DNA from: Streptomyces qinzhouensis
GTDB taxonomy: Bacteria > Actinomycetota > Actinomycetes > Streptomycetales > Streptomycetaceae
Direction: 5' to 3'
NCBI RefSeq assembly: GCF_007856155.1
Contig: NZ_CP042266.1
Span: 6,386,001-6,450,000 of the forward strand
DNA length: 64,000 bases
Shown: positions 18,228 through 28,117 of the stretch, one piece after another
How the letters are laid out: the number at the start of each line of letters is the position of its first letter
Numbering within the stretch: the first letter of the stretch is position 1
The notes under the pieces: generated by a model
What the model saw: the letters and a program-made list of their open reading frames with translations, nothing else
What the model was told of the DNA's origin: nothing
Database searches by the model: none
Made by a program: the position numbers and the translations under genes

Positions 18228-18608
18228 GCGACCGGACCGACCGCCGGACCCACCACCGGACGCGTCCGGACCCACCGGACCGACCCCGGGGCATCCGGGC
18301 CGTACCGCATCACCCTCCGCTTCTCGAATCTCCGCTTCCGCCCCCGCCCCCACCTCTGCCTTCACTTCGGCTTCTCTGCCCTCACTTCGGCTTCCACGCG
18401 TGTCCGGCGGTGTCCGCCCCGCGGCCCTCCGCCGTACCCGCCTGCCCGGTCCGCCCCCGCCGGACCCCTGACACCCACACCCCCCCCGTATTCACCACCG
18501 CAAAGACGTACGCGATGAACACCGCTGCCGCACCAGTGCCGCACCACTCCGTACCGCCTCCCTGATCTCCACGTCGCCGCCGACGTGCAACCGACCGGAG
18601 GAACCGCC
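18228..18608. other. Intergenic leader of the purine permease gene
   Basis: This 381-base gap holds no gene. Near the left end is a run of CCGGACC-like repeats; in the middle is a pyrimidine-rich stretch with two imperfect copies of cttcacttcggcttc (about 18355-18395). I see no clear promoter or terminator. Confidence 0.35.
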
Positions 18609-20015
18609 GTGGCCGCCAAGCCCAGGTTTCACAGCGCGAAAAGCGCCGACCGAGCAACGGACTCCCCAGCGGACGGGACGAGCAAGCACCCCGTCGACGA
18701 GACCCTCCCGCCCGTCAGGCTCTTCACCAGCGGGCTCCAGCATGTGGCCGCGATGTACGCGGGCGTGGTCGCACCACCGATGATCGTCGGCCCCGCGGTC
18801 GGCCTCAACGCCCAGGACACGGCCTTCCTGATGGGCGCGAGCCTGTTCACCGCCGGTATCGCGACCCTCCTCCAGACCATCGGCTTCTGGAAGATCGGGG
18901 CCAGGCTGCCGTTCGTCAACGGCGTCTCCTTCGCCGGGGTCACGCCCATGGTCGCCATCGGCCGGGACCGCGGCGAGGACGGTATCGCCGTCATCTTCGG
19001 CGCGATCATCGTCGCCGGGATCGTCGGCTTCCTCCTCACTCCTTACTTCTGCAAACTCGTCCGGTTCTTCCCACCGGTCGTCACCGGCACCGTCATCACC
19101 CTGATCGGCCTCTCCCTGCTGCCGGTCGCCTTCCGCTGGGCCCAGGGCGGCAATCCGGGCGCCGACGACTACGGTTCGATGCGGAACATCGGCATGGCCG
19201 CGCTCACCCTCGCCGTCGTGCTGGCCCTGCGGAAACTGCTGCGCGGCTTCCTCCAGCAGATCGCGATCCTCCTCGGTCTGGCCGTCGGCACCCTGGTCGC
19301 GCTGCCGCTCGGGATGGCCTCCTTCGACGCCATCCGGGGCGCGGACGTCATCGGCTTCCCCACGCCGTTCCACTTCGGCGGTCCGCAGTTCGAGATCGCC
19401 GCCATCGTCTCCATGTGCGTGGTGATGCTCGTCTGCATGACCGAGTCCACCGCCGACATGCTGGCACTCGGCAAGATCGTGGACCGGCCCGCGGACGAGC
19501 GGACCATCGAGGGCGGGCTGCGCGCCGACACCCTCGGCAGCGCCCTGAGCCCCCTCTTCAACGGCTTTATGTGCAGCGCCTTCGCCCAGAACGTGGGGCT
19601 GGTCGCGATGACCAAGGTGCGCAGCAGATTCGTCGTCGCGGCGGCCGGCGGCATCCTGATCCTGCTGGGACTCTTCCCCGTCGCCGCCTCCGTCATCGCC
19701 CTGGTACCGCTGCCGGTGCTCGGCGGGGCGGGCATCGCCCTGTTCGGCACGGTCGCGTCCAGCGGTATCCAGACGCTGGCCGCCGCCGCGCTGGAGAAGG
19801 GCGACAACGCGCTGATCGTGGCCGCCGCCGTGGGCATCGGGCTGATACCGATCGCGGCGCCCGACTTCTACCACGCCTTCCCCGAGGACCTGCTGGTCGT
19901 CCTCGACTCCGGTATCTCGACCGGGTGCATCGTGGCGATCGCGCTGAACCTCGCCTTCAACCACCTCGGGAGGGAGAAGGGGAGCGGCGGCGGCAGGGCG
20001 GCAACAGTCGTATGA
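18609..20015 (+). CDS. NCS2-family purine permease (urate/xanthine type)
   Basis: A 468-residue membrane protein with about 12-14 hydrophobic segments. NCS2 signatures: the TM1 QH motif in LFTSGLQHVAAMYAG, APPMIVGPAVGLN, LPFVNGVSFAGVTPMVAIG, the signature helix MLVCMTESTADMLALG, and FAQNVGLVAMTKVRSR in TM10. It probably imports urate, xanthine or a related base by proton symport for the enzymes encoded just upstream. GTG start at 18609 after CCGGAGGA; an upstream in-frame GTG (18585) lacks this site. Confidence 0.9.
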   Translation: MAAKPRFHSAKSADRATDSPADGTSKHPVDETLPPVRLFTSGLQHVAAMYAGVVAPPMIVGPAVGLNAQDTAFLMGASLFTAGIATLLQTIGFWKIGARLPFVNGVSFAGVTPMVAIGRDRGEDGIAVIFGAIIVAGIVGFLLTPYFCKLVRFFPPVVTGTVITLIGLSLLPVAFRWAQGGNPGADDYGSMRNIGMAALTLAVVLALRKLLRGFLQQIAILLGLAVGTLVALPLGMASFDAIRGADVIGFPTPFHFGGPQFEIAAIVSMCVVMLVCMTESTADMLALGKIVDRPADERTIEGGLRADTLGSALSPLFNGFMCSAFAQNVGLVAMTKVRSRFVVAAAGGILILLGLFPVAASVIALVPLPVLGGAGIALFGTVASSGIQTLAAAALEKGDNALIVAAAVGIGLIPIAAPDFYHAFPEDLLVVLDSGISTGCIVAIALNLAFNHLGREKGSGGGRAATVV

Positions 20016-20082
20016 CCCCCGAGGAGGCGGGCCGGTTTCGGCTCCGGACCGGGTGTCAGACCCCCGTGCGATGCTCGAGGTT

Positions 20083-22515
20083 ATGGAACTCGACCGGCTT
20101 TTCGTGGATCTGGACTCCGTGCGCTGGGCCGATGTCGAGCACGCCTACGGCGGGGCGGAGGACGTCCCGGAACTGCTGCGGGCGCTCGCGGGCGGTGCCG
20201 ACCGGGCGTCCGAGGCCCTCGACGAGCTGTGGGGGACCATCGTCCACCAGGAGACGGTGTTCGGGGCGACCGCCGCCGCCGTTCCGTTCCTCGCCCGGCT
20301 GGCCGCGGCGGGGGTCCGCCCGGCCGAACTGCTCGTCCTGCTCGGAGCGGTGGCCGTCGGCACCGAGGAGCCGGGGGCGGGGGCGGGGGAGTCGGGTGCC
20401 TGCCGGGCCGCGGTGGCCGCACAGCTGCCCCTGATCCTCCCGCTCACCGGCGCGGCGGACCCGCGGGTGCGGCGGGCCGCGGTGCGCGCCGCCGGATGTG
20501 CGGGGGATCCCGGCGCCCGGTCCACGCTCACCGGCCGCCGTGCCGAGGAGAAGGACGCGGGTGTACGGGCGGAGCTGCTCGCCGCCCTGGCGCGGCTCGA
20601 CCCCGCGGGGGCGGCCCGGACGGCGGCCGGGGCACTGGCGGACGGCGAGCCCGCCGAGGCCCGGCTGGTCGCCCTGATGATCTGTGCGGAGTCAGGCGCT
20701 CCGTGGACGGCGGAGCACCGGGAGGCGCTGCTGTCCCTGCTGCCCGCGGGACCCCTCGTTCCGGGCGGTTTCGATCCGGCCCGGGACGAACCGCTGCGGT
20801 ATGTCGTCGACACCCTGCTGGCCCGGGACACGGACTCCGGCCGCGAGGCGGCCTACGCCCTGATCGAGGCCGCGCTCGCACTGCCCGTGCCCGAAGCCCG
20901 CGCCGAGGCGCTGTGGGCCGCGGAGTACGCGTGTCTGGTCTCGCGCGGCGCCCCGGCCAGGCTGGCGCCCGCCGTGATCCCGCTGCTCTCGGACACCTCC
21001 TTCGGCCGCAAGGAGACCCTCCTTCCGGTACTGGAGCTCCTCGGCGGCCATGCCGAGGCGGCCGCGCCCGCCCTCGCGGCGCTCGTCGCCGACGACGGCG
21101 AATCCGCCGACCGCGCCCTGGAGGTGCTGGCCCGGCTGGACCCCGGCCAGGCGGCCAGACTTCTCGCCCGCAGGCTGCGGGCCCGCTCACCGCTGTCCGG
21201 CGGCGCGACCGCGGCGCTCGCCGGAGCCGGACGGTGGCCGTCCGGCTCCCTGCCGTACGACCCCGAACTGCTCAACGTCCTGCGGATCGAACTCGACGCC
21301 CTCGCGGAGGCGGCCGATCCCGGCGCGGACGCGCCGGAGCGGTTCACCGCGCTGCTGGCGGCCTGGGGGCCCAGGGCCGCCGCGGCGCTGCCCGAACTGA
21401 CCGTGCTCTGCGAGCGGTCTCCGGCGCTGTTCGCCGCGGCGCTGTCCGCCGTCTGCCCACCTGGGCGGCGGGCGGAGACGGCGGACCTGCTGCGCCCGGC
21501 GGCCGTGGCGGGTCCGATCCTCGACCGGTTCGCCGCGGCCGACGCTCTGTACACCCTGACCGGCGAGACCGGACCGCTGGTGGGAGCGCTGGCCGAAGGA
21601 CTGGACCGCGGTCCGGCGGCCGGGAAGGAGAGCGGCGCGCCGGGCCGCGTACCGGACCGGGCGGCGGGCGGACCTGCGGGGCGCGTGGTCGACGGACCGG
21701 CGGACCGGCCGGTGGCCGGGCTCGTGGGGCGTCCGTCCGGCGGTCCGATCGGCGTCCGGACGGCCGGTGTTGCCGCTGGGGGGCCCGTCGGGCGCGGGCC
21801 GGCCGGGGAACCGGTGCCGGAGCTGCCTCCGGCGGTCGTTCTCGCGAAGGCGGCCGCGCTCGGCCGGGCCGCCCTTCCGCTCGTGCCGCGGATCCGGGGC
21901 TTCCTCGGCGCCGCGGTCGCCCCGCGTTCCCCGGCGGCCGCCGCGGACCGGGTCCGGGCGGCCGTCACGCTGTGGCGGCTGACCGGCGATCCCGCCGAGT
22001 CGCTGACCGCCCTGGCCGGGGCCCTGGCGGCGGCGGCCGAAGACCCGGTCCGCCGGCCGGCGCCGGTCCGTGACTGGGCCCGGGCGGTCGCCGAACTGGG
22101 CCCGGCGGCCCGCCCGCTGGTCCCGGATCTCACCGCGCTGCTGGACCGCCCCGAGCAGGTGCCCGCCGCGGTCCTCGCGCTCGCCGCCGTCGGCGCCGCC
22201 CCGGCCGGTGCGGCGGCCCTCGTCCTCGACCGCGCCGAACGCGATACGGACCCGGTGAGCTGCCTCGACGCCTTGGAGGCACTCGGCCCCGACGCCCTGA
22301 CACCGGACGAGGCGGACCGGCTGGAGACCCTGGCCGCACGGGACCGCCGCGTCCGGCTCCCCGGCCCGTCCGCCGGCAGCCGCGTCACGGCCGACGAGCA
22401 ACTCCGCATACGGGCCAGGGCGCTGCTGGCGGGCCGCACGGCTCCGGCGCCGGCTCGGGCGGCGGGCGTGCTCAGCCCGCCGCGCCCGGGCTCCAGCCGG
22501 GGTCGCGGCCGCTGA
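20083..22515 (+). CDS. HEAT-like repeat protein, function unknown
   Basis: An approximately 810-residue Ala/Leu-rich protein of repeated amphipathic helices, typical of HEAT/PBS-lyase scaffolds (DPRVRRAAVRAAGCAGDPGA, RAELLAALARLDPAGAA, KETLLPVLELLGGHAEAAAPAL). A Gly/Pro/Arg-rich stretch of some 70 residues around residues 505-580 interrupts the helices. No catalytic motif was seen. In-frame ATGs at 20071 and 20083 and a GTG at 20053 are all possible starts; I took 20083, just before the conserved LDSVRWADVEHAYGGAED segment. Its last 44 bases overlap the convergent DinB-like gene. Probably a protein-interaction scaffold. Confidence 0.65.
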   Translation: MELDRLFVDLDSVRWADVEHAYGGAEDVPELLRALAGGADRASEALDELWGTIVHQETVFGATAAAVPFLARLAAAGVRPAELLVLLGAVAVGTEEPGAGAGESGACRAAVAAQLPLILPLTGAADPRVRRAAVRAAGCAGDPGARSTLTGRRAEEKDAGVRAELLAALARLDPAGAARTAAGALADGEPAEARLVALMICAESGAPWTAEHREALLSLLPAGPLVPGGFDPARDEPLRYVVDTLLARDTDSGREAAYALIEAALALPVPEARAEALWAAEYACLVSRGAPARLAPAVIPLLSDTSFGRKETLLPVLELLGGHAEAAAPALAALVADDGESADRALEVLARLDPGQAARLLARRLRARSPLSGGATAALAGAGRWPSGSLPYDPELLNVLRIELDALAEAADPGADAPERFTALLAAWGPRAAAALPELTVLCERSPALFAAALSAVCPPGRRAETADLLRPAAVAGPILDRFAAADALYTLTGETGPLVGALAEGLDRGPAAGKESGAPGRVPDRAAGGPAGRVVDGPADRPVAGLVGRPSGGPIGVRTAGVAAGGPVGRGPAGEPVPELPPAVVLAKAAALGRAALPLVPRIRGFLGAAVAPRSPAAAADRVRAAVTLWRLTGDPAESLTALAGALAAAAEDPVRRPAPVRDWARAVAELGPAARPLVPDLTALLDRPEQVPAAVLALAAVGAAPAGAAALVLDRAERDTDPVSCLDALEALGPDALTPDEADRLETLAARDRRVRLPGPSAGSRVTADEQLRIRARALLAGRTAPAPARAAGVLSPPRPGSSRGRGR

Positions 22516-23104
22516 GACCGATGACCCGTTCCAGCAGCGGAGTGTCCTTCGCCACGGCGACGGCCGGGCCGAAGTTCGTGCCGCGCAACGTGTCGTCGTC
22601 CCCGGCGGCCGCCAGCAGTTCGTACGAGACCCGGAGGCTCGCCTCCGGCAGGCCGTACGGCTGCCCGGTGGCCCGGGCGAGATCCCAGCCGTGGACGACC
22701 AGTTCATTCAGGGCGACCTGCCCCGCGACCTCGGCGGGCAGGGTGACACCCCCGGCCCGGGTCATGCCCTCCCAGGCCTCCGGACCGGCCCAGGCCGCCG
22801 CCAATGCCCCGAGCCGTTCCGGCAGCACCGTCCGCCAGTCGTCGTCCAGCACCGGCCGCGCGCTGTCCGGCGGGGTGTCCGTGGTGGGCCCCAGATTCTT
22901 GAGCGCGGTGTCCCGGAAGGCCGCCGACAGCCCGGCGAGATGCCCGAGCAGCTCTCGTACTGTGTAGTCCGGGCAGGGTGTCGGCTCCCCGAGCTGCCCG
23001 TCCGCCACTCCGTGGAGCAGCCGGGCCACGGCGTCGGCGGCGGGCCGGAAATCGGGCGGGGAGTGCGGAGAGTCCGGCGACGGGTTCTGCGGGGTTGATT
23101 CCAT
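22472..23104 (-). CDS. TIGR03086-type DinB-like metal-binding protein
   Basis: A 210-residue protein related to mycothiol-dependent maleylpyruvate isomerase/DinB folds: four helices with PDYTVRELLGHLAGL (first His), and ELVVHGWDLARATGQPY carrying the last His and Asp. These three positions usually bind a divalent metal. Mycothiol is made by actinomycetes, so a thiol-transferase role is possible, but the subgroup is uncharacterised. Start ATG 23104 is uncertain (GTG 23131 is in frame; neither has a good ribosome site). Tail-to-tail overlap of 44 bases with the HEAT-like gene. Confidence 0.75.
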   Translation of the reverse strand: MESTPQNPSPDSPHSPPDFRPAADAVARLLHGVADGQLGEPTPCPDYTVRELLGHLAGLSAAFRDTALKNLGPTTDTPPDSARPVLDDDWRTVLPERLGALAAAWAGPEAWEGMTRAGGVTLPAEVAGQVALNELVVHGWDLARATGQPYGLPEASLRVSYELLAAAGDDDTLRGTNFGPAVAVAKDTPLLERVIGLSGRDPGWSPGAAG

Positions 23105-23211
23105 GCTCTGTACGACTGCCCGGTCGGACACAACTCATCGCCGGACACCCGTCAGTCTGATCCGTCCGGAGGTACGGGACACCGACCCCCAGGTACCGGA
23201 AGCCGAAAAAA

Positions 23212-23230
23212 ATAGGCTAGCCTTACCTAA
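23212..23230. promoter_or_regulatory. Iron box (DmdR/DtxR-type operator)
   Basis: ATAGGCTAGCCTTACCTAA matches the Streptomyces iron-box consensus TTAGGTTAGGCTAACCTAA at 15 of 19 positions. It sits 32 bases before the exporter-type ABC gene, so iron-loaded DmdR would repress the following transport genes. Confidence 0.8.
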
Positions 23231-23262
23231 GTAATTCTGCCCGGGTGTGGTCACGGGCCGTG

Positions 23263-25008
23263 ATGACAAGGGCTCGGGCGGAGGGCGTGGTGGGGGACAC
23301 AGGGCTGTCGCGGCGCTCCGTCCTGGCGCGGGCCGCCGGCGGTCAGAAGCGGGACCTCGGCATCGCCGGGGCCGTCGGGGCCGCACACCAGACCGGCGAG
23401 GCGCTCGTCCCCGTCCTCATCGGCGTCGTCATCGACCGGGGCGTCGCCGACGGCGACGGCACCGGGCTGCTCATCGGCCTCGCCGTCCTCGCCGCCGTCT
23501 ACACGGCCCTCTCCCTCGGCTTCCGCTTCGGCGCCCGCGCCGGGGAACGCGCCGCCGAAAACGCCGCACACCTGCTCCGGGTCCGGCTCACCGCCCGGGT
23601 CCTTGCACCCGAGGGCGGTGCCGACAGCGGCAAGCTGCCCGGCGAGCTGACGAACATCGCCACCGAGGACGCCAAACGCGTGGGCGCCGCCCTCATGGCC
23701 CTGACCCTCGGAGTCTGGGCGCTGACCGGGCTGATCGTCAGCGCGGTCGTGCTGCTGAGGATCTCCGTACTCCTCGGGCTCGTCGTCCTCATCGGTACCC
23801 CGCTGCTGCTGGCCGCCGGCCATCTGCTGAGCAAACCGCTGGAGGCGCGCAGCGCCGCCGAACAGGAGCGGGCCGCCCATGCCTCCGGTGTGGCCGCCGA
23901 TCTGGTCGCCGGGCTCAGGGTGCTCAAGGGCATCGGCGCCGAACCCGCCGCCGTCGACCGCTACCGGCGCACCAGCCGCGCCTCCCTCACCGCGACCCTG
24001 TCCGCCGCCCGGGCCCAGGCCGCCCAGAACGGTATGGTCCTCGCGCTGACCGGCGTGTTCATCGCCCTGGTCGCCCTCGTCGGCGGCCGGCTCGCCGTCC
24101 GCGGCGACATCACCCTCGGTGAACTGGTCTCGGCCGCGGGCCTCGCGCTCTTCCTCATCGGACCGCTCTCCCTCTTCTCCTACGTCAACGCCCAGCTCGC
24201 CCAGGGCCGGGCTTCCGCCGCCCGGATCGCCTCCGTGCTGGACGCCCCCGGCGCCGTAACCCCCGGCGAAACGCCGCCCGTCGAGCCCGTCCGGGGCGGG
24301 ATCCGGCTGCGCGCCCTGTCGTACGACAGCCTCCACGGCTTCGAACTGGACCTGCGGCCGGGCGCGTTCACCGGCATCGTGGCCACCGACCCGGCCGACG
24401 CCGAGGCGCTGCTCGGCGCGCTCGCCCGCCGCCGGGACCCCGAGAGCGGCTCCGCCGAACTCGACGGGGTGCCGTTCCCCGACCTCGACCCCGATGCCCT
24501 CCGCGCCGCCGTGCTCGTCGCCCCGCACGAGGCCGACCTCTTCGCGGGCACCCTCGCCGCCAATGTCGCCGCCGCCGTGCCCGGTGCCGGTGCCGGTCCC
24601 GGTCCCGGTGGTGCCGATACCGGTCCCGCACTGGCCGCGTCCGCCGCCGACGAGGTGGTCCGGACCCTGCCCCGGGGCGCGGCCACCGAGATCGCCGAGG
24701 GCGGCCGTTCCCTCTCCGGCGGCCAGCGCCAGCGCGTCGCCCTGGCCCGGGCGCTCGCCGCCGATCCGCCGGTGCTCGTCCTGCACGATCCGGTGAACGC
24801 GGTCGACTCCGTCACCGAGACCAGGATCGCCACCGGTGTCCGGGCGCTGCGCCGGGGCCGTACCACCGTGGTGGTGACCAGCAGCCCGGCGCTGCTCGCG
24901 GCCGCCGACGCCGTGGTCCTGGTGGAGCGGGGACGGGTGACGGCCACCGCTCTCCACACCGACCTGGTCCGAACCAGTCCGGCCTACCGTGAGGCGGTGC
25001 TCTCATGA
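23263..25008 (+). CDS. Heterodimeric ABC transporter subunit, degenerate Walker motifs
   Basis: A 581-residue half-transporter of exporter fold: a 6-helix membrane domain (residues about 20-310) fused to a nucleotide-binding domain. The Walker A position reads GIVATDPADAEALL with no G-K-S/T, and Walker B reads LVLHDPVNAVD (D-to-H, E-to-D). The signature [15 protein letters not shown] is intact. It pairs with the next gene, which has the opposite pattern. In-frame starts exist at 23245 (GTG), 23263 (ATG) and 23287/23290 (GTG, after GGAGGG); the choice is unsure. Under an iron box and next to a siderophore import operon, it probably moves a siderophore, outward or, like IrtAB/YbtPQ, inward. Confidence 0.82.
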   Translation: MTRARAEGVVGDTGLSRRSVLARAAGGQKRDLGIAGAVGAAHQTGEALVPVLIGVVIDRGVADGDGTGLLIGLAVLAAVYTALSLGFRFGARAGERAAENAAHLLRVRLTARVLAPEGGADSGKLPGELTNIATEDAKRVGAALMALTLGVWALTGLIVSAVVLLRISVLLGLVVLIGTPLLLAAGHLLSKPLEARSAAEQERAAHASGVAADLVAGLRVLKGIGAEPAAVDRYRRTSRASLTATLSAARAQAAQNGMVLALTGVFIALVALVGGRLAVRGDITLGELVSAAGLALFLIGPLSLFSYVNAQLAQGRASAARIASVLDAPGAVTPGETPPVEPVRGGIRLRALSYDSLHGFELDLRPGAFTGIVATDPADAEALLGALARRRDPESGSAELDGVPFPDLDPDALRAAVLVAPHEADLFAGTLAANVAAAVPGAGAGPGPGGADTGPALAASAADEVVRTLPRGAATEIAEGGRSLSGGQRQRVALARALAADPPVLVLHDPVNAVDSVTETRIATGVRALRRGRTTVVVTSSPALLAAADAVVLVERGRVTATALHTDLVRTSPAYREAVLS

Positions 25009-26879
25009 CCGCGCCCGGCGGCGACAACCGCGTGCCCGCGGAACCGGGCGAGCCCCGGGACCTGCTGCCCGTCGCGACGCCCGCCCGGACCCGTACCGCG
25101 GTCCGGGAACTCGTCCGCCCGCACCGCGGACTCGCCGCGGCCGGACTCGCCGTACTGATCGCCGCCACCGTCGTCGGGCTGTTCACCCAGCCGCTGATCG
25201 GCCGGATCGTCGATATCGCCGCGGGGAACCGCGCCGCCGACGCCCTGACCCCGGTCGTTCTGCTGCTCGTCGCGGTCGCGCTCGCCCAGGGTCTGGCCAC
25301 CGCCGCCGGGCTCGGGCTGGTGGCCCGGCTCGGCGAGACCGTCCTCGCCCATCTGCGGGAACGTTTCATCGAACGGGCGCTCGGGCTTCCGCTGGAGCGG
25401 GTCGAGCGCGCCGGTTCCGGTGATCTGACGGCCCGGGTCACCGGGGACGTCTCCGTCGTCGCCGAGGCCGTACGCCGTGCGCTGCCCGAATTCGTCCGCT
25501 CCGTCCTCGCCATCGTCCTGACCATGGGCGCCCTCGCACTCCTCGACTGGCGGTTTCTGCTCGCCGCGCTGGTCGCCGTGCCCGTCCAGGCACTGACCGC
25601 GCGCTGGTACCTCCGCCGGGCCGTACCGCTCTACGCCCGGCAGCGCATCGCGGGCGGCACCCAGCAACAGCAGCTCCTCGACACCGTGCGGGGCGCGGCC
25701 ACCGTCCGGGCCTTCCGGCTGGAGCGCGAGCACACCGCCAAGGTCACCGAGCGGTCCCGGGCCCTGGTCGGGCTGACGATGCGGGGCGTCGACCTCGTCC
25801 TCAACTTCTACGGCAGGCTGCACTTCGCCGAGTTCGCCGGTCTCGCGGCCGTCCTCGTCACCGGATTTCTGCTGGTACGGGACGGTTCGGCGTCCGTCGG
25901 CACGGCAACCGCCGCCGCGCTCTACTTCCACAGCCTCTTCACACCGATCAACGCGGCGCTCGTCCTTCTCGACGAGGCCCAGTCCGCGATGTCGGGCCTC
26001 GCCCGCATCGTCGGCGTCGCCGACCAGCCACTGCCGGACGAGCATCCAGTGCCGGACGATCAGATGCCGCCGCCCGGGCATCCGCTGCCGCCCGGGCAGC
26101 AGCGCACGGAAGCGAAGCCGCCGCCGTCCCCGCGGGACGCGTCCGTCACCGTCACGGGGCTCCGCCACGCGTACGAGAACGGCCATCCCGTCCTCCACGG
26201 CGTCGATCTGACGATCCGGCCCGGTGAGCGGGTGGCCCTCGTGGGGGCCAGTGGTGCCGGAAAGACGACCCTCGCCAAACTGATCGCCGGTATCCACCAG
26301 CCCCGCTCCGGGAGCGTCACCGTCGGCGGTACCCCCCTCGCCGAGCTGCCGTCCGCGGCCCTGCGCCGGACCGTCGCCCTCGTCTCCCAGGAGACCCATG
26401 TCTTCGCCGGACCCCTCGCCGACGATCTCCGGCTGGCCCGCCCCGACGCCACCGATCACGAGCTGAGGGAGGCCCTCGACCGGGTCTCCGCCCTCACCTG
26501 GGCCGAATCGCTGCCCGACGGTCTCGCGACCGTCGTCGGCGACGGCGGCCACCGGATCGACGGCGCCCGCGTCCAGGCCCTGGCCCTGGCCCGGCTGATC
26601 CTGGCCGATCCGCCCGTGGTCGTCCTCGACGAGGCCACCGCCGAAGCCGGCAGCGCCGGTGCGCGCGGCCTGGAGAAGGCCGTACTCCGGGCCGTCGAAG
26701 GCCGTACCGCGCTGATCGTGGCCCATCGGCTCACCCAGGCGGCGACCGCCGACCGCATCGTCGTCATGGACGCCGGACGGATCGTCGAATCCGGCACCCA
26801 CGACGGACTCCGCGCCGCCCGGGGCCCGTACGCGGCCCTGTGGGACGCCTGGTCCCGTACCCGCGAATCCGACCACTGA
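25005..26879 (+). CDS. Heterodimeric ABC transporter subunit, degenerate signature motif
   Basis: A 624-residue membrane-ATPase fusion. The membrane domain spans residues about 40-330; a Pro-rich linker (PDEHPVPDDQMPPPGHPLPP) leads to the ATPase. Walker A GASGAGKTTLAKL and Walker B VVVLDEATAE are canonical, but the LSGGQ signature is replaced by RIDGARVQALALARL. With the partner, one composite ATP site is consensus and the other is degenerate on both faces. The start overlaps the partner's stop (ATGA). Confidence 0.85.
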   Translation: MTAPGGDNRVPAEPGEPRDLLPVATPARTRTAVRELVRPHRGLAAAGLAVLIAATVVGLFTQPLIGRIVDIAAGNRAADALTPVVLLLVAVALAQGLATAAGLGLVARLGETVLAHLRERFIERALGLPLERVERAGSGDLTARVTGDVSVVAEAVRRALPEFVRSVLAIVLTMGALALLDWRFLLAALVAVPVQALTARWYLRRAVPLYARQRIAGGTQQQQLLDTVRGAATVRAFRLEREHTAKVTERSRALVGLTMRGVDLVLNFYGRLHFAEFAGLAAVLVTGFLLVRDGSASVGTATAAALYFHSLFTPINAALVLLDEAQSAMSGLARIVGVADQPLPDEHPVPDDQMPPPGHPLPPGQQRTEAKPPPSPRDASVTVTGLRHAYENGHPVLHGVDLTIRPGERVALVGASGAGKTTLAKLIAGIHQPRSGSVTVGGTPLAELPSAALRRTVALVSQETHVFAGPLADDLRLARPDATDHELREALDRVSALTWAESLPDGLATVVGDGGHRIDGARVQALALARLILADPPVVVLDEATAEAGSAGARGLEKAVLRAVEGRTALIVAHRLTQAATADRIVVMDAGRIVESGTHDGLRAARGPYAALWDAWSRTRESDH

Positions 26880-27003
26880 CCGGCGCCGGACTCCACCCCG
26901 TACCGCCGACCGCCCGCACGACCTCGCAGTACCCGCACGACCCCGCAAGGCCCGCTGAAACCGGAACACCCGCAGTACCCGCTGAACCAGAAGGAAAACC
27001 CCC

Positions 27004-28062
27004 ATGGCCCGCTCCCCGAGGACCGCCCGGATCACCGCCGCGGTCTCCTCCGCCCTGCTCCTCCTGACCGCCGCCACCGCCTGCGGCGGCGACTCCGGCG
27101 GTTCGTCCGCGAAGGACACCGGCACCGGGGGCGGCGGTTCCGGAACCTTCCCCGTCACCCTCACCCACAAGTTCGGCAGCACCACCGTCCCATCCGAGCC
27201 GAAGCGGATCGTCACCATCGGCCTCACCGACCAGGACGCCCTCCTGGCCGTCGGCAAGGTCCCGGTCGGTTCGACGGACTGGCTCAGCGCGCACAAGGGC
27301 ACCATCGGCCCCTGGGCGAAGGACGAGCTCGGCAATGGCAAGCTCCCCGTCACCCTCAAGAACACCGGCACCGGACCGCAGGTGGAGAAGGTCGCCGCCC
27401 TCAAGCCCGATCTGATCCTCTCGGTCTACGGCGGCCTCACCAAGGAGCAGTACACCGCGCTCTCGAAGTTCGCGCCGGTCGTGGCCCAGCCCAAGGAGTA
27501 CAACGACTACGGCGTGCCGTGGCAGGAGCAGACCAAGCGGATCGGCGCCGCCGTCGGCCGCCCCGCCGAGGCGGCCAAGGCCGTCGCCGACACCGAGAAG
27601 AAGATCGCCGCACTGGCGAAGCCCGAGTTCAAGGGGAAGACCGCGGTCATCGGCACCCCGTTCGAGGGCATGTTCATCTGGGGCAGCCAGGACCCCCGCT
27701 CCCGCCTCCTCAGCGGCTTCGGCTTCAAGCTCCCCGCCGACCTCGACAAGGTGATCGGCAACCAGTTCGGCGCCAGTATCAGCAAGGAGCGCACCGACCT
27801 CCTCGACCAGGACGCCGTCGTGTGGATGGTCGGCGATGTCGCCAAGGACTCCGCCAAGCTGCGCAAGGACCCCTCGTACGGCGATCTGAAGGTCGTCAAG
27901 GAGGGCCGCGAGGTCTATGTCCACGAGACCAGCGACTACGGCCACGCCATGTCCTTCGGCACCGTGCTCAGCCTGCCGTACGTGGTCGAGCGCCTCGCCC
28001 CGCAGCTGACCGCCGCGCTGGACGGCAAGCCGGAGACCCCGGTTCAGCAGCCCGCGTCCTGA
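27004..28062 (+). CDS. Iron-siderophore ABC transporter binding lipoprotein
   Basis: A 352-residue class III (FepB/FhuD-like) binding protein. The signal peptide ends in a lipobox LLTAATAC (Cys about 26), so it is anchored on the outer face of the membrane. Family landmarks: EPKRIVTIGLTDQDALLAVGKVPVG, VEKVAALKPDLILSVYGGLT, and the C-terminal YGHAMSFGTVLSLPYVVERLAPQL. AAGGAAAA precedes the ATG. First gene of a binding-protein/permease/permease/ATPase set. The siderophore type cannot be read from sequence; hydroxamates are most likely in Streptomyces. Confidence 0.9.
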   Translation: MARSPRTARITAAVSSALLLLTAATACGGDSGGSSAKDTGTGGGGSGTFPVTLTHKFGSTTVPSEPKRIVTIGLTDQDALLAVGKVPVGSTDWLSAHKGTIGPWAKDELGNGKLPVTLKNTGTGPQVEKVAALKPDLILSVYGGLTKEQYTALSKFAPVVAQPKEYNDYGVPWQEQTKRIGAAVGRPAEAAKAVADTEKKIAALAKPEFKGKTAVIGTPFEGMFIWGSQDPRSRLLSGFGFKLPADLDKVIGNQFGASISKERTDLLDQDAVVWMVGDVAKDSAKLRKDPSYGDLKVVKEGREVYVHETSDYGHAMSFGTVLSLPYVVERLAPQLTAALDGKPETPVQQPAS

Positions 28063-28117
28063 CTGACGGCCCGGCGAACACACGAACACGCGAACACACG
28101 AACCGAGGAGAGAACCG

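Noticed and set aside
20083..23104. 44-base tail-to-tail overlap of the HEAT-like and DinB-like genes considered as antisense control
   Set aside because: Short convergent overlaps are common in compact genomes; nothing in the sequence points to regulation.
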